NCBI RefSeq assembly: GCF_000169335.1
Contig: NZ_AAXW01000077.1
Coordinates: forward strand, 1-19,647
DNA length: 19,647 bases
From: Crocosphaera chwakensis CCY0110
GTDB taxonomy: Bacteria; Cyanobacteriota; Cyanobacteriia; Cyanobacteriales; Microcystaceae
Reading direction: 5' to 3'
In this document: positions 1-7,563 of the stretch, piece after piece
Layout of the letters: the number at the start of each line of letters is the position of its first letter
Position numbering within the stretch: position 1 is the stretch's first letter
The notes under the pieces: generated by a model
The model's database searches: none
What the model was told of the DNA's origin: nothing
Seen by the model: the letters and a program-made list of their open reading frames with translations, nothing else
Position numbers and translations under genes: made by a program

Positions 1-627
1 GGGTAATAAATTAGCAGGGGCTTGCCTAGCATTTTCTCCATTATATTGTTTATAAATATGACCGGGTAAAATGAGTCCGGATGAGCCAATAAAAAAGCGA
101 TTCCAAGCCGGATTAACTCGTTTAAAAGTAATCTTTACTGTGTCATAGTCAAGGGCTTCAACCTTCTCAATAATTTCATAATCTCCTGCACTGGTTGCCC
201 CAACTTTTGGGTTACTTAAAAATTCATAAGTAAATACCACGTCATCGGCAGTAAATGGAGTACCATCAGACCATTTTATATCGGGTTTTAACTTCCAAGT
301 AACAGACTTTCCATCTTCTGCAATTCCCCCATTGTCACGAGTGGGAATTTCTGCTGCTAAAAAGGGAATTAATTCCCCATTTTTATCGTAACTTGCTAAG
401 GGTTCTAAAGTAATTCGACTGGCTTCTGAGTCTTTTAATCCTGTGGATAAGTGAGGGTTAAGAATGGTGGGAGCTTGCCAATATAATAATCGTAAAGTAT
501 CACTATCACTTTGGCTGTTTGTCGTAGTTTGCTGCTGAGAATTACAGCTAGTTAAAAGCAGAGAAGTTCCTAAACATAAAGAGAATAACCAACGGCAAGA
601 TTGATAATGAAATAATTTCTTCGACAC
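1..627 (-). CDS. Family 5 ABC transporter solute-binding lipoprotein (5' part only)
   Basis: Seen: 209 codons are open from a GTG at 627 to the window edge, so the C-terminal part lies outside. The GTG has AAGGAAG about 9 nt upstream and a stop codon lies just upstream in frame, which fixes the start. The N-terminus is a lipoprotein signal: basic residues, a hydrophobic stretch, then the lipobox LLTSC with Cys28 as lipid anchor. The motif KWSDGTPFTADDVVFTYEF at about residues 118-136 is typical of the SBP_bac_5 family (peptide, nickel and related ligands). Family knowledge: such proteins bind oligopeptides or other solutes in the periplasm and deliver them to a membrane permease. No permease or ATPase partner is visible here. 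The gene lies 68 bp downstream of the DUF29 gene and may be read from the pst operon or from its own promoter. The ligand cannot be told from this half. Confidence 0.88.
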   Translation of the reverse strand, partial: MSKKLFHYQSCRWLFSLCLGTSLLLTSCNSQQQTTTNSQSDSDTLRLLYWQAPTILNPHLSTGLKDSEASRITLEPLASYDKNGELIPFLAAEIPTRDNGGIAEDGKSVTWKLKPDIKWSDGTPFTADDVVFTYEFLSNPKVGATSAGDYEIIEKVEALDYDTVKITFKRVNPAWNRFFIGSSGLILPGHIYKQYNGENARQAPANLLP

Positions 628-695
628 AGATAGAATACTTCCTTAGATCATTGGGTTCAGGGTAAATTGTAGCAGATACTTATTGTTTGTATTGA

Positions 696-1163
696 CTAAT
701 TCCCATAAAAGTCTTCATTCAAAATCTGTTCAATAGAAAAAGGACAACTGATAGGATATTCACTTTCTTTGGGAACTTGCACCCCAAATTGAGCTAATTT
801 TCCCTCTTTAATGGCCAATTTTCTCCCATCTCCGTAAGCTTTTTCCACTGCTTCTGGTAAAAAACGTTTTAAAGATGGGGTATCTGCTAAATTATCAAGA
901 ACACGCTGACGATGTTCTAAGACTGAACTATACCAACTCCTTTTCATGGTTTCAGGTACATCAGACTGAACCTGTAATTTAAGTAAATGGCATAACAAAA
1001 TTTTTAGATTGCTTTTGAGTGCATTTTTTTCGGACTTACCCAAGTCTACTAATTCCTCAATTAAATGCTCGATATCTAAAGATTGAAACTCACCATTTTT
1101 TAATTGGTTAATGGTTTGTTCAATCCAAAGTTGTAAGTCTCGATCATAAAGTTTGTTGGCCAT
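696..1163 (-). CDS. DUF29 family protein
   Basis: A 155-residue protein with the layout of the DUF29 family (PF01724), which is very abundant in cyanobacteria and usually about this long. Visible hallmarks are an N-terminal YDRDLQLWIEQT segment, an acidic helix IEHLIEELVDLGKSEKNALKSN, and a helical middle (LLCHLLKLQVQ) followed by a conserved tryptophan (RSWYSSV). It has no signal peptide and no membrane segment, so it is probably a small, all-helical cytosolic protein. Its function is unknown. Only 14 bp separate it from the stop of the upstream pstB gene, so it is probably cotranscribed with the phosphate-uptake genes. That could mean a link to phosphate stress, but DUF29 genes are scattered in cyanobacterial genomes and the position may be chance. 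Confidence 0.85.
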   Translation of the reverse strand: MANKLYDRDLQLWIEQTINQLKNGEFQSLDIEHLIEELVDLGKSEKNALKSNLKILLCHLLKLQVQSDVPETMKRSWYSSVLEHRQRVLDNLADTPSLKRFLPEAVEKAYGDGRKLAIKEGKLAQFGVQVPKESEYPISCPFSIEQILNEDFYGN

Positions 1164-1177
1164 TTTATCTTCTTAAA

Positions 1178-1972
1178 TTAACCAAATCGTCCACTAACAT
1201 AGTCTCTAGTTGCTTCTTGAGCAGGATTTTGGAACACGACCTCGGTTTCATCGTACTCTACAAGATAACCTACTTTACCCTTTCTTTCGGTCGCTTCTGC
1301 GTTATAAAAAGCGGTTAAATCAGATACCCGTGACGCTTGCTGCATATTGTGAGTAACAATAACAATAGTGTAATCTCTTTTTAATTCGTGGATGAGTTCT
1401 TCAATTTTTAGGGTAGAAATAGGGTCCAAAGCAGCACAAGGTTCATCCATTAAGATAACATCTGGTTTAACTGCAATAGTACGAGCAATACATAATCTTT
1501 GTTGTTGTCCCCCAGACAAGGCCAACCCACTTTGATGTAATTTATCTTTAGTTTCGTCCCATACTGAGGCTTTTTTTAAGGAAGTTTCTACTAACTCCCC
1601 CATGTCCCCTTTGTATCCATTTAATCTAGCACCAAAGGCAATATTTTCATAAATAGACTTAGGAAAAGGGTTTGGTTTTTGGAATACCATACCAATGCGA
1701 CACCGTAAGTCTACAGGGTCAACTTTTTTGGCATAAATATCTTTACCGTGATAGGTTATTTTTCCGTCAATTCTCGCACTAGGAATCAGATCATTCATGC
1801 GATTAAAACAGCGCAAAACCGTACTTTTTCCACATCCAGAAGGACCAATAAATGCCACAACTTTATTGAGAGGAATGTCTAAAGTAACGTCCCTAACAGC
1901 TAAGTTTGAACCGTAGAAAACGTTTAAGTGTTCAGTTCTTAAGACGGTTTCTGTTGCTACATCAGTCATCAT
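1178..1972 (-). CDS. pstB: Phosphate ABC transporter ATP-binding protein PstB (second copy)
   Basis: The ATPase that powers the PstA-PstC phosphate channel from the cytoplasmic side. I place the start at the ATG at 1972 (264 residues): AAGG lies about 8 nt upstream, while an in-frame TTG at 2011 would add a leucine/lysine-rich tail with no homology. Motifs visible are Walker A GPSGCGKST (residues 43-51), the Q-loop in MVFQKPNPFPKS, the ABC signature LSGGQQQRLCIAR (from 152), Walker B VILMDEPCAALDP (from 172) and the switch His of VTHNMQQ (208). RKRIGMVFQKPNPFP-like and DEPCxALDP wording is characteristic of PstB rather than other ABC ATPases. It follows the first pstB within about 45 bp. Two adjacent, diverged pstB copies are known from the Synechocystis pst1 operon; why both are kept is unclear. 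Confidence 0.95.
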   Translation of the reverse strand: MMTDVATETVLRTEHLNVFYGSNLAVRDVTLDIPLNKVVAFIGPSGCGKSTVLRCFNRMNDLIPSARIDGKITYHGKDIYAKKVDPVDLRCRIGMVFQKPNPFPKSIYENIAFGARLNGYKGDMGELVETSLKKASVWDETKDKLHQSGLALSGGQQQRLCIARTIAVKPDVILMDEPCAALDPISTLKIEELIHELKRDYTIVIVTHNMQQASRVSDLTAFYNAEATERKGKVGYLVEYDETEVVFQNPAQEATRDYVSGRFG

Positions 1973-2016
1973 TTTTTTTAACCTTAGTAATTTAAGTAAC
2001 AATAAATTCAAGTAGA

Positions 2017-2832
2017 TTAACCAAATTTTCCACTTACATAGTCTTTGGTATCTTGGTGTTTTGGATTACCAAAAATGGTCTCTGTATGATCATATTCCAC
2101 CAGAAAACCAACTTTACTACCTTTATCAGTGGCTTCTGCATTGAAAAAGGCTGTATAATCAGCAACCCGTGTGGCTTGCTGCATATTGTGGGTAACAATA
2201 ACAATGGTGTAATTTTCCTTTAATTCGTGCATTAACTCTTCAACTTTTAAGGTTGAAATGGGGTCTAATGCTGAACAAGGTTCGTCCATTAATACCACTT
2301 CAGGTTGAGCAGCAATAGTACGAGCAATACACAGTCTTTGTTGTTGCCCTCCTGATAAAGAAAAGCCACTTTCTCCTAATTTATCCTTAACTTCGTCCCA
2401 TAAAACGGCGCGTCTTAACGAGGTTTCTACTAACTCATCTAAGTCTCCTTTGAAGTTATTTACCCTAGCACCATAGGCAATATTATCATAGATCGTTTTG
2501 GGGAAAGGATTGGGTTTTTGAAACACCATACCAATGCGCTTTCTAACTTCAATAGGATCGATATCAGAGGCATATAAATCCTGTCCATGATAGTTTATTT
2601 TTCCATCAAGGTGAAAACTATCAATGAGATCATTGAGTCGATTTAAACAACGTAAAATGGTACTTTTTCCGCAACCCGAAGGACCGATAAATGCTGTTAC
2701 CTTATTTTTAGGAATCGTAAAAGTAACATCCCGAACTGCCCGATAGGTTCCATAATAAATATCAACGTGATCGAGAGAAAAAACCGTCTCTAAATTATTT
2801 GATGGTATTGTATCTTGTTCCATATTTCCCAT
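2017..2832 (-). CDS. pstB: Phosphate ABC transporter ATP-binding protein PstB (first copy)
   Basis: ATP-binding subunit of the high-affinity phosphate importer, very similar to the following gene along its whole length. I prefer the ATG at 2832 (271 residues), which has GGGAAAG about 6 nt upstream. A GTG at 2877 would add 15 unconserved residues and would begin only 11 bp after the pstA stop; an ATG at 2823 is a third option. Motifs visible are Walker A GPSGCGKST (about 50-58), the Q-loop MVFQKPNPFPKT, the signature LSGGQQQRLCIAR (from 159), Walker B VVLMDEPCSALDP (from 179) and the switch His in VTHNMQQ (215). The DEPCSALDP form matches classical PstB. It lies directly behind pstA in the operon. 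The active transporter would use two ATPase subunits, so a mixed dimer of the two PstBs is possible (inference). Confidence 0.95.
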   Translation of the reverse strand: MGNMEQDTIPSNNLETVFSLDHVDIYYGTYRAVRDVTFTIPKNKVTAFIGPSGCGKSTILRCLNRLNDLIDSFHLDGKINYHGQDLYASDIDPIEVRKRIGMVFQKPNPFPKTIYDNIAYGARVNNFKGDLDELVETSLRRAVLWDEVKDKLGESGFSLSGGQQQRLCIARTIAAQPEVVLMDEPCSALDPISTLKVEELMHELKENYTIVIVTHNMQQATRVADYTAFFNAEATDKGSKVGFLVEYDHTETIFGNPKHQDTKDYVSGKFG

Positions 2833-2887
2833 AATAATCTTTCCCGTAAAAATTCCAGAATTCCAAACGCCTGACACCGAACTCAGG

Positions 2888-3769
2888 TTAATAAGTTTTT
2901 TGACGAGTTGCTAAACGGGCTGTAACACTGGTAATTAAGACCAATAACACTAAAATTAAAGATCCTGCCCAAGCCAGTTCCTGTTGGGGTTTAAAGGGTA
3001 CAATGGCGTAGTTATAAACCAATACGGATAAAGTAGCAATGGGTTCTAGAAGTCCTTGTGGGGGCGCACTGGGCCAGAAATTGGAGTAAAGTGCCGTAAA
3101 AATTAGAGGGGCTGTTTCTCCAGCAGCACGGGCGATTCCTAATGTAACTCCAGTTAAAATAGAAGGAATCGCAGCCGGTAGGACTACTTTCAACACTGTT
3201 TGATAGTTATAAGCCCCGATACCAAAGGCAGCCCAACGCACATCTTGAGGAACAATTTGTAAGGCTTCATCCGTTGTTCTAATAATGGTAGGTAACATCA
3301 AAACCGCTAAGGCAACACCCCCAGCAATAGCCGAAAAGCCAACAATACCAGTGGCCACCAATAAACCATAGGCAAATACCCCGGCAATAATCGAAGGAAC
3401 CCCACTTAAAACGTTAGTAGCAAATCTAACCCATTTGGCAATTTGGTTATCACGGCTAAATTCCGATAGATAAACCGCAGCTAACACCCCGAAAGGAACT
3501 GAAATAATAGTACCGATGGCTACCGTAATTAAGGTTCCAATAATAGCATTGGCAATGCCTCCATCTGAAAGGCCAGGGGGAGGTGGTAACTGAGTAAACA
3601 GGTCGAAATTAATCTGACGAAACCCTTGAAGTGCAACAAAGATTAACACTGCAAACAGAGGAATAAGGGTGACAATCATACATAGAGAAGCAATACCCGT
3701 CCAGAAGCTATCAAATAAGGCACGGGAAGAGGTGGGCTTTTTTTTAAGACTTAATCCCTTGTTTTCCAT
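2888..3769 (-). CDS. pstA: Phosphate ABC transporter permease PstA
   Basis: One of the two channel subunits of the high-affinity phosphate importer in the plasma membrane. At 293 residues it has the normal length. It shows about six hydrophobic segments: roughly 27-49, 72-100, 118-140, 142-163, 197-225 and 265-285. The cytoplasmic coupling loop that contacts PstB is visible as AAFGIGAYNYQTVLKVVLPAAIPSI (split here as AAFGIGAYNYQTVLKV and VLPAAIPSI, residues 180-204). It is followed by RAAGETAPLIFTA, a PstA hallmark. The N-terminus is short and cytosolic. The next gene (pstB) starts within 60 bp, so translation is probably linked. A longer 163-bp gap separates it from pstC upstream. The ATG at 3769 is the only reasonable start before the first membrane helix. 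Confidence 0.95.
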   Translation of the reverse strand: MENKGLSLKKKPTSSRALFDSFWTGIASLCMIVTLIPLFAVLIFVALQGFRQINFDLFTQLPPPPGLSDGGIANAIIGTLITVAIGTIISVPFGVLAAVYLSEFSRDNQIAKWVRFATNVLSGVPSIIAGVFAYGLLVATGIVGFSAIAGGVALAVLMLPTIIRTTDEALQIVPQDVRWAAFGIGAYNYQTVLKVVLPAAIPSILTGVTLGIARAAGETAPLIFTALYSNFWPSAPPQGLLEPIATLSVLVYNYAIVPFKPQQELAWAGSLILVLLVLITSVTARLATRQKTY

Positions 3770-3821
3770 AACTAATCAGTATCTTGATAAAAATAAACGT
3801 TACACTCACATCTTGCACCTG

Positions 3822-3870
3822 CCTTATCAAGTATTGGTAAGGATAGGGTTTGGGGTGTAGGGTGTAGGGG
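3822..3870. repeat. Hairpin plus heptamer tandem repeat in the pstC-pstA gap
   Basis: The 163-bp gap between pstC and pstA holds an imperfect hairpin, CCTTATC at 3822-3828 against GGTAAGG at 3836-3842 with a 7-nt loop and one G-T pair. Two exact tandem copies of GGTGTAG follow at 3854-3867 inside a G-rich stretch. Short tandem heptamers of this kind (often read as CTACACC on the other strand) are scattered in intergenic regions of filamentous and unicellular cyanobacteria. No U-run follows the hairpin on the pst strand, so it is not a classical terminator; it could protect or process the operon mRNA. Confidence 0.5.
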
Positions 3871-3932
3871 GAATTCGTAGAGTTGAAGAGTATTCTTACC
3901 CCTTGCGATCTCCGAACCCCGAACTAAAATGA

Positions 3933-4895
3933 CTAATATTTAGCTCGAACTTGACTAACGATATAATCAGCTAAAATATTGACCACTAATGTCAAAATCA
4001 TTAGCACCAATCCCGCATACATGAGGGCTGCTACCTGCATTCCCGAAGCTTCTGCAAACTGGTTAGCAATTAAAGATGAGATGGTATTAGCTGGTTCTAA
4101 AATAGAAATACTAATTTTATTGACATTGCCAATAATCATAGTGACAGCCATGGTTTCTCCCATTGCCCGACCCAAGGCTAACATAATGCCCCCCACAATA
4201 CCAGAAAAGGCAGCCGGTATTAACACACGAAAAATAGTTTCCCAACGGGTTGCCCCTAACCCTAAAGAAGCTTGGCGTAACTCAGGGGGAAGAGAAGCCA
4301 AAGAATCACGAGAAATGGCGATGATAATGGGTAAAATCATAATTGATAGCACAACCCCTGCCGGAAACATCCCTGGCCCACCAGCAGGAGGCGTGCTAAA
4401 CAACGGTATCCAACCGAAATTATTATGTAACCACATCGCCAAGGGTTGAATCACAGGAATTAAAACAAAAATACCCCACAGTCCATAAACCACACTGGGA
4501 ATGGCTGCTAATAACTCTACTAAGAAAACTAAAGGGGTGCGGAATTTTAAGGGAATAAAATTTTCACTTAAAAATATAGCTGTTCCAATGCCTAAAGGAA
4601 TAGCGATCACCAAGGAAATTAAAGAACTAACTAAAGTTCCATAAATAACTGGCAACGCGCCGTATTCTTCTCGTCCTTTAACTGGGTTCCAGGAACTACT
4701 AAATAGAAAACTCAGTCCATATTCTTGGATAGCTGGCCAAGCACGCCAAGCAATAATTGAAGCAATAGAAATCAGAATTAAACCAATACCAAGAGCAAAG
4801 GCTAAGGTGAGCCAAATAAACCAATTATCGATGGTTTTTTCCATAGCGGAGCGAAAGCCCACTCCGGTTTGTCGTCTAGAAGATGATGCAGTCAC
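3933..4895 (-). CDS. pstC: Phosphate ABC transporter permease PstC
   Basis: Partner of PstA in the phosphate channel. The 320 residues show an N-terminal cytosolic tail of about 25 residues, then hydrophobic segments at roughly 27-50, 85-110, 122-150, 178-200, 225-245 and 290-313. The coupling loop with the EAA-like motif is at about 209-236 (RQASLGLGATRWETIFRVLI), followed by GRAMGETMAVTMIIGN, a PstC signature. The start is uncertain. The GTG at 4895 has no clear ribosome binding site. An in-frame ATG 17 codons further in, preceded by GGAGTGG, would give a 303-residue protein that still keeps all membrane segments. It lies 134 bp downstream of pstS. Confidence 0.93.
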   Translation of the reverse strand: MTASSSRRQTGVGFRSAMEKTIDNWFIWLTLAFALGIGLILISIASIIAWRAWPAIQEYGLSFLFSSSWNPVKGREEYGALPVIYGTLVSSLISLVIAIPLGIGTAIFLSENFIPLKFRTPLVFLVELLAAIPSVVYGLWGIFVLIPVIQPLAMWLHNNFGWIPLFSTPPAGGPGMFPAGVVLSIMILPIIIAISRDSLASLPPELRQASLGLGATRWETIFRVLIPAAFSGIVGGIMLALGRAMGETMAVTMIIGNVNKISISILEPANTISSLIANQFAEASGMQVAALMYAGLVLMILTLVVNILADYIVSQVRAKY

Positions 4896-4935
4896 GATAA
4901 ATGAGCAAGCTAAATTGCTTAGAAAAACAACAGTG

Positions 4936-5014
4936 AAAAAAAGTGAGGAGAGAAGAACGAAATATTTGAGTATCAGGGAAAGTTATGAGTTTTTGTTATA
5001 CTTTTTTCCCTCAC
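4936..5014 (-). terminator. Possible attenuator between pstS and pstC
   Basis: On the pst transcript, GTGAGG (5014 down to 5009) can pair with CCTCAC (4948 down to 4943), which runs directly into seven T (4942 down to 4936). An alternative perfect 7-bp pairing, AGGGAAA (5011-5005) with TTTCCCT (4981-4975), uses three of the same bases, so the two structures exclude each other. The loop of the first is long (60 nt), so it would be a weak terminator. Partial termination here would fit the usual excess of the binding protein PstS over the membrane subunits; this is inference only. Confidence 0.35.
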
Positions 5015-5029
5015 TCATTATGTCATTGA

Positions 5030-6187
5030 TTAGTTCACTTTGATTTCGTAATCAGGACTAATGGCATCGGCTGCTGCGGCCACTTTCTCTCTCACACTGG
5101 GGGGTAAAGGAACATAACCTAATTGTTTACTTTGTTCTTGACCTTCGGTTAAACCATACTGGATCATGGCTTCCATCGCGATCGCTTTTTGAGGATCGTC
5201 ATAGGTTTCGTAGGCTAAGAGCCAAGTGTAAGTAACAATAGGGTAAGATTGATCTCCTTCAGGATCGGTAATGAAAGCCCGTAAGTTCTCAGGTAAAGTT
5301 ACCGCATCTAATGTGGCTGAGGCACTCTCATCGGTGGGAACAATATAGTTGCCGGCAGCATTTTCTAATTCTGCTACAGGAATACTATTTTGTTTGGCGT
5401 AACCATATTCAACGTAACCGATCGCTCCTTCGTTTTGCTGAATGGATGCGGTTACCCCTTCGTTTCCTTTACCGCCAATAAATTTACCTTTACTGGTGGG
5501 CCATTCCACACTTTTACCTTCACCAATACTGGCCTGCCACTCTTGGCTAATAGCACTGAGATGCTTGGTAAATACCCCTGTGGTACCACTACCATCAGAA
5601 CGGTGAACGACGGTGATGGGTTGATCGGGTAATTCAAGATCGGGGTTAGCTTCAGCAATAATTGGATCATTCCAGGTGGTAATAGTTCCATTGAAAATGC
5701 CGACATAGGCTTCTCTAGACAGTTTTAGTCCTTCGACTCCAGGTAAGTTATAAGCCATGACAATACTACCAGCAGTCATGGGTAGTAAAAGAACACCTCT
5801 ATCAATTTGGGTCATTTCTTCGTCTGTCATAGCTACGTCACTCGCCCCAAAGTCCACAGTTCCGGCGGTAAACTGTTCAACTCCGGCACCACTTCCAACG
5901 GACTGATAGTTAACTTGGAGACTGGGGACTTCCTTGTTTAGTTGGACAAACCAGTTTTGATATAGGGGTGCGGGGAAAGAAGCACCAGCCCCAGTTAAAG
6001 AGACATTACCTTCTAGGGGAGGGTTTAAGGCAGTGGTTGTCCCTTCGCTTCCACTATCGGGGGTGGTTGTAGCAGTATCAGGAGTATCAGAGGAACCGCC
6101 TCCACAAGCTCCTAAACTAACGGCTAAACTTAAAATTGATAAGGATCTTATTATGGTACGTTTACTTGATTTCACTGGTGTGAACAT
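5030..6187 (-). CDS. pstS: Periplasmic phosphate-binding lipoprotein PstS
   Basis: Captures phosphate in the periplasm and hands it to PstA-PstC. The N-terminus is a lipoprotein signal: basic KSSKR, a hydrophobic core, then the lipobox SLGAC with Cys28. A low-complexity linker rich in Thr, Ser and acidic residues follows (about 29-58). The binding domain shows the known phosphate-contact motifs TGAGASFP (65-72), SVGSGAG (97-103), the segment around FGASDVAM (113-120) and RSDGSGTTGVF (196-206). The total of 385 residues is usual for cyanobacterial PstS. The ATG at 6187 starts directly before the signal. It is the first gene of the pst operon, with a Pho-box-like array about 60 bp upstream, so strong induction on phosphate starvation is expected. 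Confidence 0.96.
   Translation of the reverse strand: MFTPVKSSKRTIIRSLSILSLAVSLGACGGGSSDTPDTATTTPDSGSEGTTTALNPPLEGNVSLTGAGASFPAPLYQNWFVQLNKEVPSLQVNYQSVGSGAGVEQFTAGTVDFGASDVAMTDEEMTQIDRGVLLLPMTAGSIVMAYNLPGVEGLKLSREAYVGIFNGTITTWNDPIIAEANPDLELPDQPITVVHRSDGSGTTGVFTKHLSAISQEWQASIGEGKSVEWPTSKGKFIGGKGNEGVTASIQQNEGAIGYVEYGYAKQNSIPVAELENAAGNYIVPTDESASATLDAVTLPENLRAFITDPEGDQSYPIVTYTWLLAYETYDDPQKAIAMEAMIQYGLTEGQEQSKQLGYVPLPPSVREKVAAAADAISPDYEIKVN
5178..5185. repeat. HIP1 octamer GCGATCGC (one of six)
   Basis: The palindrome GCGATCGC (HIP1) occurs here and at 10091-10098, 13460-13467, 15325-15332, 16393-16400 and 16626-16633. All six lie inside genes. HIP1 is strongly over-represented in many cyanobacterial chromosomes, and six copies in under 20 kb of AT-rich DNA is far above chance, so it supports a cyanobacterial origin. 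Confidence 0.85.
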
Positions 6188-6221
6188 AGGGCTTTAATTG
6201 TTAATTGGATAAACTAAACAA

Positions 6222-6277
6222 ATCTTAAAGCAGAATCTAACAATTTATGGTAAACGTTAGGTTAAGAAAATTATAAA
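6222..6277 (-). promoter_or_regulatory. Pho-box-like array and -10 of the pst operon
   Basis: Reading towards pstS, 8-bp units recur every 11 bp: TTTATAAT (6277-6270), CTTAACCT (6266-6259), GTTTACCA (6255-6248) and a weak ATTGTTAG (6244-6237). CTTAACCT is an exact match to the repeat unit reported for the cyanobacterial regulator SphR (PhoB homologue), whose sites are 8-bp repeats with 3-bp gaps. A -10-like TAAGAT lies at 6227-6222, nine bases after the last unit, the arrangement expected when the activator replaces a -35 element. The leader to the pstS start would be about 30 nt. Only one unit is perfect; the others are degenerate. Confidence 0.68.
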
Positions 6278-6446
6278 CTCCAGAAATTTAAGACTTTTTT
6301 TGTTGAGAAAACTCTCACTTGTAAAAAAAAGATTAATTTTTATCTTTCGCTGATAATCTAAGTATTATCATTATATCGATATTAGAAAAGGTGTTGTTTG
6401 TCTCCAAGGCACCCTAAATAAAGGATGGCTAAGGAAATGTTATTTG

Positions 6447-6497
6447 TTTAAGTTCAAGTTAACTTCTTGGTTCAAGTTAATTGCTAATTACTATCAT
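6447..6497 (+). promoter_or_regulatory. Pho-box-like direct repeats before sphX
   Basis: Two exact copies of the 11-mer GTTCAAGTTAA (6452-6462 and 6470-6480) stand 18 bp apart. Overlapping them, TTTAAGTT (6447-6454) and GTTAACTT (6458-6465) are 11 bp apart and each fits 7 of 8 positions of the degenerate Pho-box unit YTTAAYYT. A -10-like TATCAT follows at 6492-6497, which would leave a leader of only about 15 nt before the ATG at 6519. The repeat is plain; its identity as an SphR site is inferred from the SphX product and from the better array on the other side of the region. Confidence 0.5.
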
Positions 6498-6518
6498 TTA
6501 AAAAAGGTAAAGCTGAAG

Positions 6519-7556
6519 ATGATAACGAATATTTATGAAATTTTCAAGGTCAGAACTTGGGGTGTCGGTTTGATATCGTTGTCTTTATTATCCGCTTGTG
6601 GTTCTGTTCCTGAATCAGCGATTAAACCCATTAAAATTGATGGCTCAAGTACGGTTTTTCCCATTACAGAAAGGGTATTAGAAAGCTATGAAAGTGAAGC
6701 CGTTAACCAACCCATCAAAGAACTCAACATAGAAGGGGAGTTTTCAGGAACGGGCGGAGGATTTCAGAAATTTTGTGCAGGGGAAACTGACATAAATGCA
6801 GCCTCTCGTCCCATTTCCAGCGAAGAAATGAAAGTGTGTAGTAATAATGAAATCCGTTATATTGAACTTCCTATTGCTTTCGATGCCATTACCATTGCGG
6901 TTAATCCTGGGAATAATTGGACAGATACTTTAACCGTTGAACAATTAAAAACGATGTGGGAACCCACAGCAGAAAATCAGGTAACTCAATGGAATCAAGT
7001 TGATCCAACTTATCCGAATCGTCCGTTAACATTATATGGACCTGACGAACTCTCTGGAACATACGACTACTTTACCAAAGCCATTGTTGGAGAAACCGGA
7101 GCGAGTCGTCAAGATTACGTTGCAAGCGAGGATGATGAGGTATTGGTTACCGGGTTAGCTCAAGATCCCAACGGTATTGGTTATTTTGGCTATGGTTATT
7201 ATCAGCAAAATCAAGATAAACTCAAGGCTGTTGCTGTTGATAATGGTAATGGTGGGGTCATTCCTTCGTTACAAACAGTGGAAAATGAGGAGTATCAGCC
7301 CTTATCCCGTCCTTTATTTATCTATGTTAACGCCAAACGAGCGCAAGAAAACCCTGCTTTAGAAGTTTTTGTAGAATACTATCTCGATAAAGCTCCAGAA
7401 TTAGTAGCAGAGGCAGGTTATATTCCTTTGCCTGAAGATGCTTATCATCTGGCTAAAATTCACTTACAACGGTTTGATGTGGGTAGTGTTTTTGAAGGTA
7501 AACCCCAAATTGGTCTAACCATCAGCGATGTTATGCGACAACCCACTAAATTTTAG
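6519..7556 (+). CDS. sphX: SphX-like phosphate-binding lipoprotein
   Basis: A second periplasmic phosphate-binding protein, of the cyanobacterial SphX/PstS-like branch. I choose the ATG at 6519 (345 residues) because the lipoprotein signal then has normal length: IFKVR, a hydrophobic core, and the lipobox LLSAC with Cys27. The open frame upstream begins only with a TTG at 6444. Phosphate-binding motifs visible are DGSSTVFP (41-48), SGTGGGF (76-82), the segment around INAASRPIS (92-100) and DELSGTYDYF (176-185). Two further cysteines, 86 and 107, could form a disulfide. In Synechocystis sphX sits at the head of the pst1 operon on the same strand; here it is divergent. Members of this group are induced by phosphate starvation. 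It ends only 7 bp from the tail of the tRNA gene on the other strand. Confidence 0.88.
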   Translation: MITNIYEIFKVRTWGVGLISLSLLSACGSVPESAIKPIKIDGSSTVFPITERVLESYESEAVNQPIKELNIEGEFSGTGGGFQKFCAGETDINAASRPISSEEMKVCSNNEIRYIELPIAFDAITIAVNPGNNWTDTLTVEQLKTMWEPTAENQVTQWNQVDPTYPNRPLTLYGPDELSGTYDYFTKAIVGETGASRQDYVASEDDEVLVTGLAQDPNGIGYFGYGYYQQNQDKLKAVAVDNGNGGVIPSLQTVENEEYQPLSRPLFIYVNAKRAQENPALEVFVEYYLDKAPELVAEAGYIPLPEDAYHLAKIHLQRFDVGSVFEGKPQIGLTISDVMRQPTKF

Positions 7557-7563
7557 AATTATA

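Larger units (their letters stand above)
6188..6518. promoter_or_regulatory. Divergent pstS/sphX regulatory region
   Basis: This 331-bp AT-rich stretch separates the two divergent phosphate-binding protein genes and holds no convincing gene. The end next to pstS carries a Pho-box-like array with a -10 element, and the end next to sphX carries a second repeat set; both are listed separately. The middle (about 6280-6440) holds poly-A/T runs and no repeat that I can interpret. An open frame running in from a TTG at 6444 is only an unused upward extension of the sphX frame. Confidence 0.7.

Noticed and set aside
1973..2011. TTG start extending the second pstB
   Set aside because: The extra residues are Leu/Lys-rich, not part of the PstB family, and the ATG at 1972 has a proper ribosome site.
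3979..4449. 156-codon plus-strand frame opposite pstC
   Set aside because: It lies wholly inside the well-supported pstC and has no ribosome site or recognisable motif; it is a complementary-strand shadow.
6444..6518. TTG start extending sphX
   Set aside because: It would put 25 residues before the lipoprotein signal and overlap the repeat elements of the promoter.
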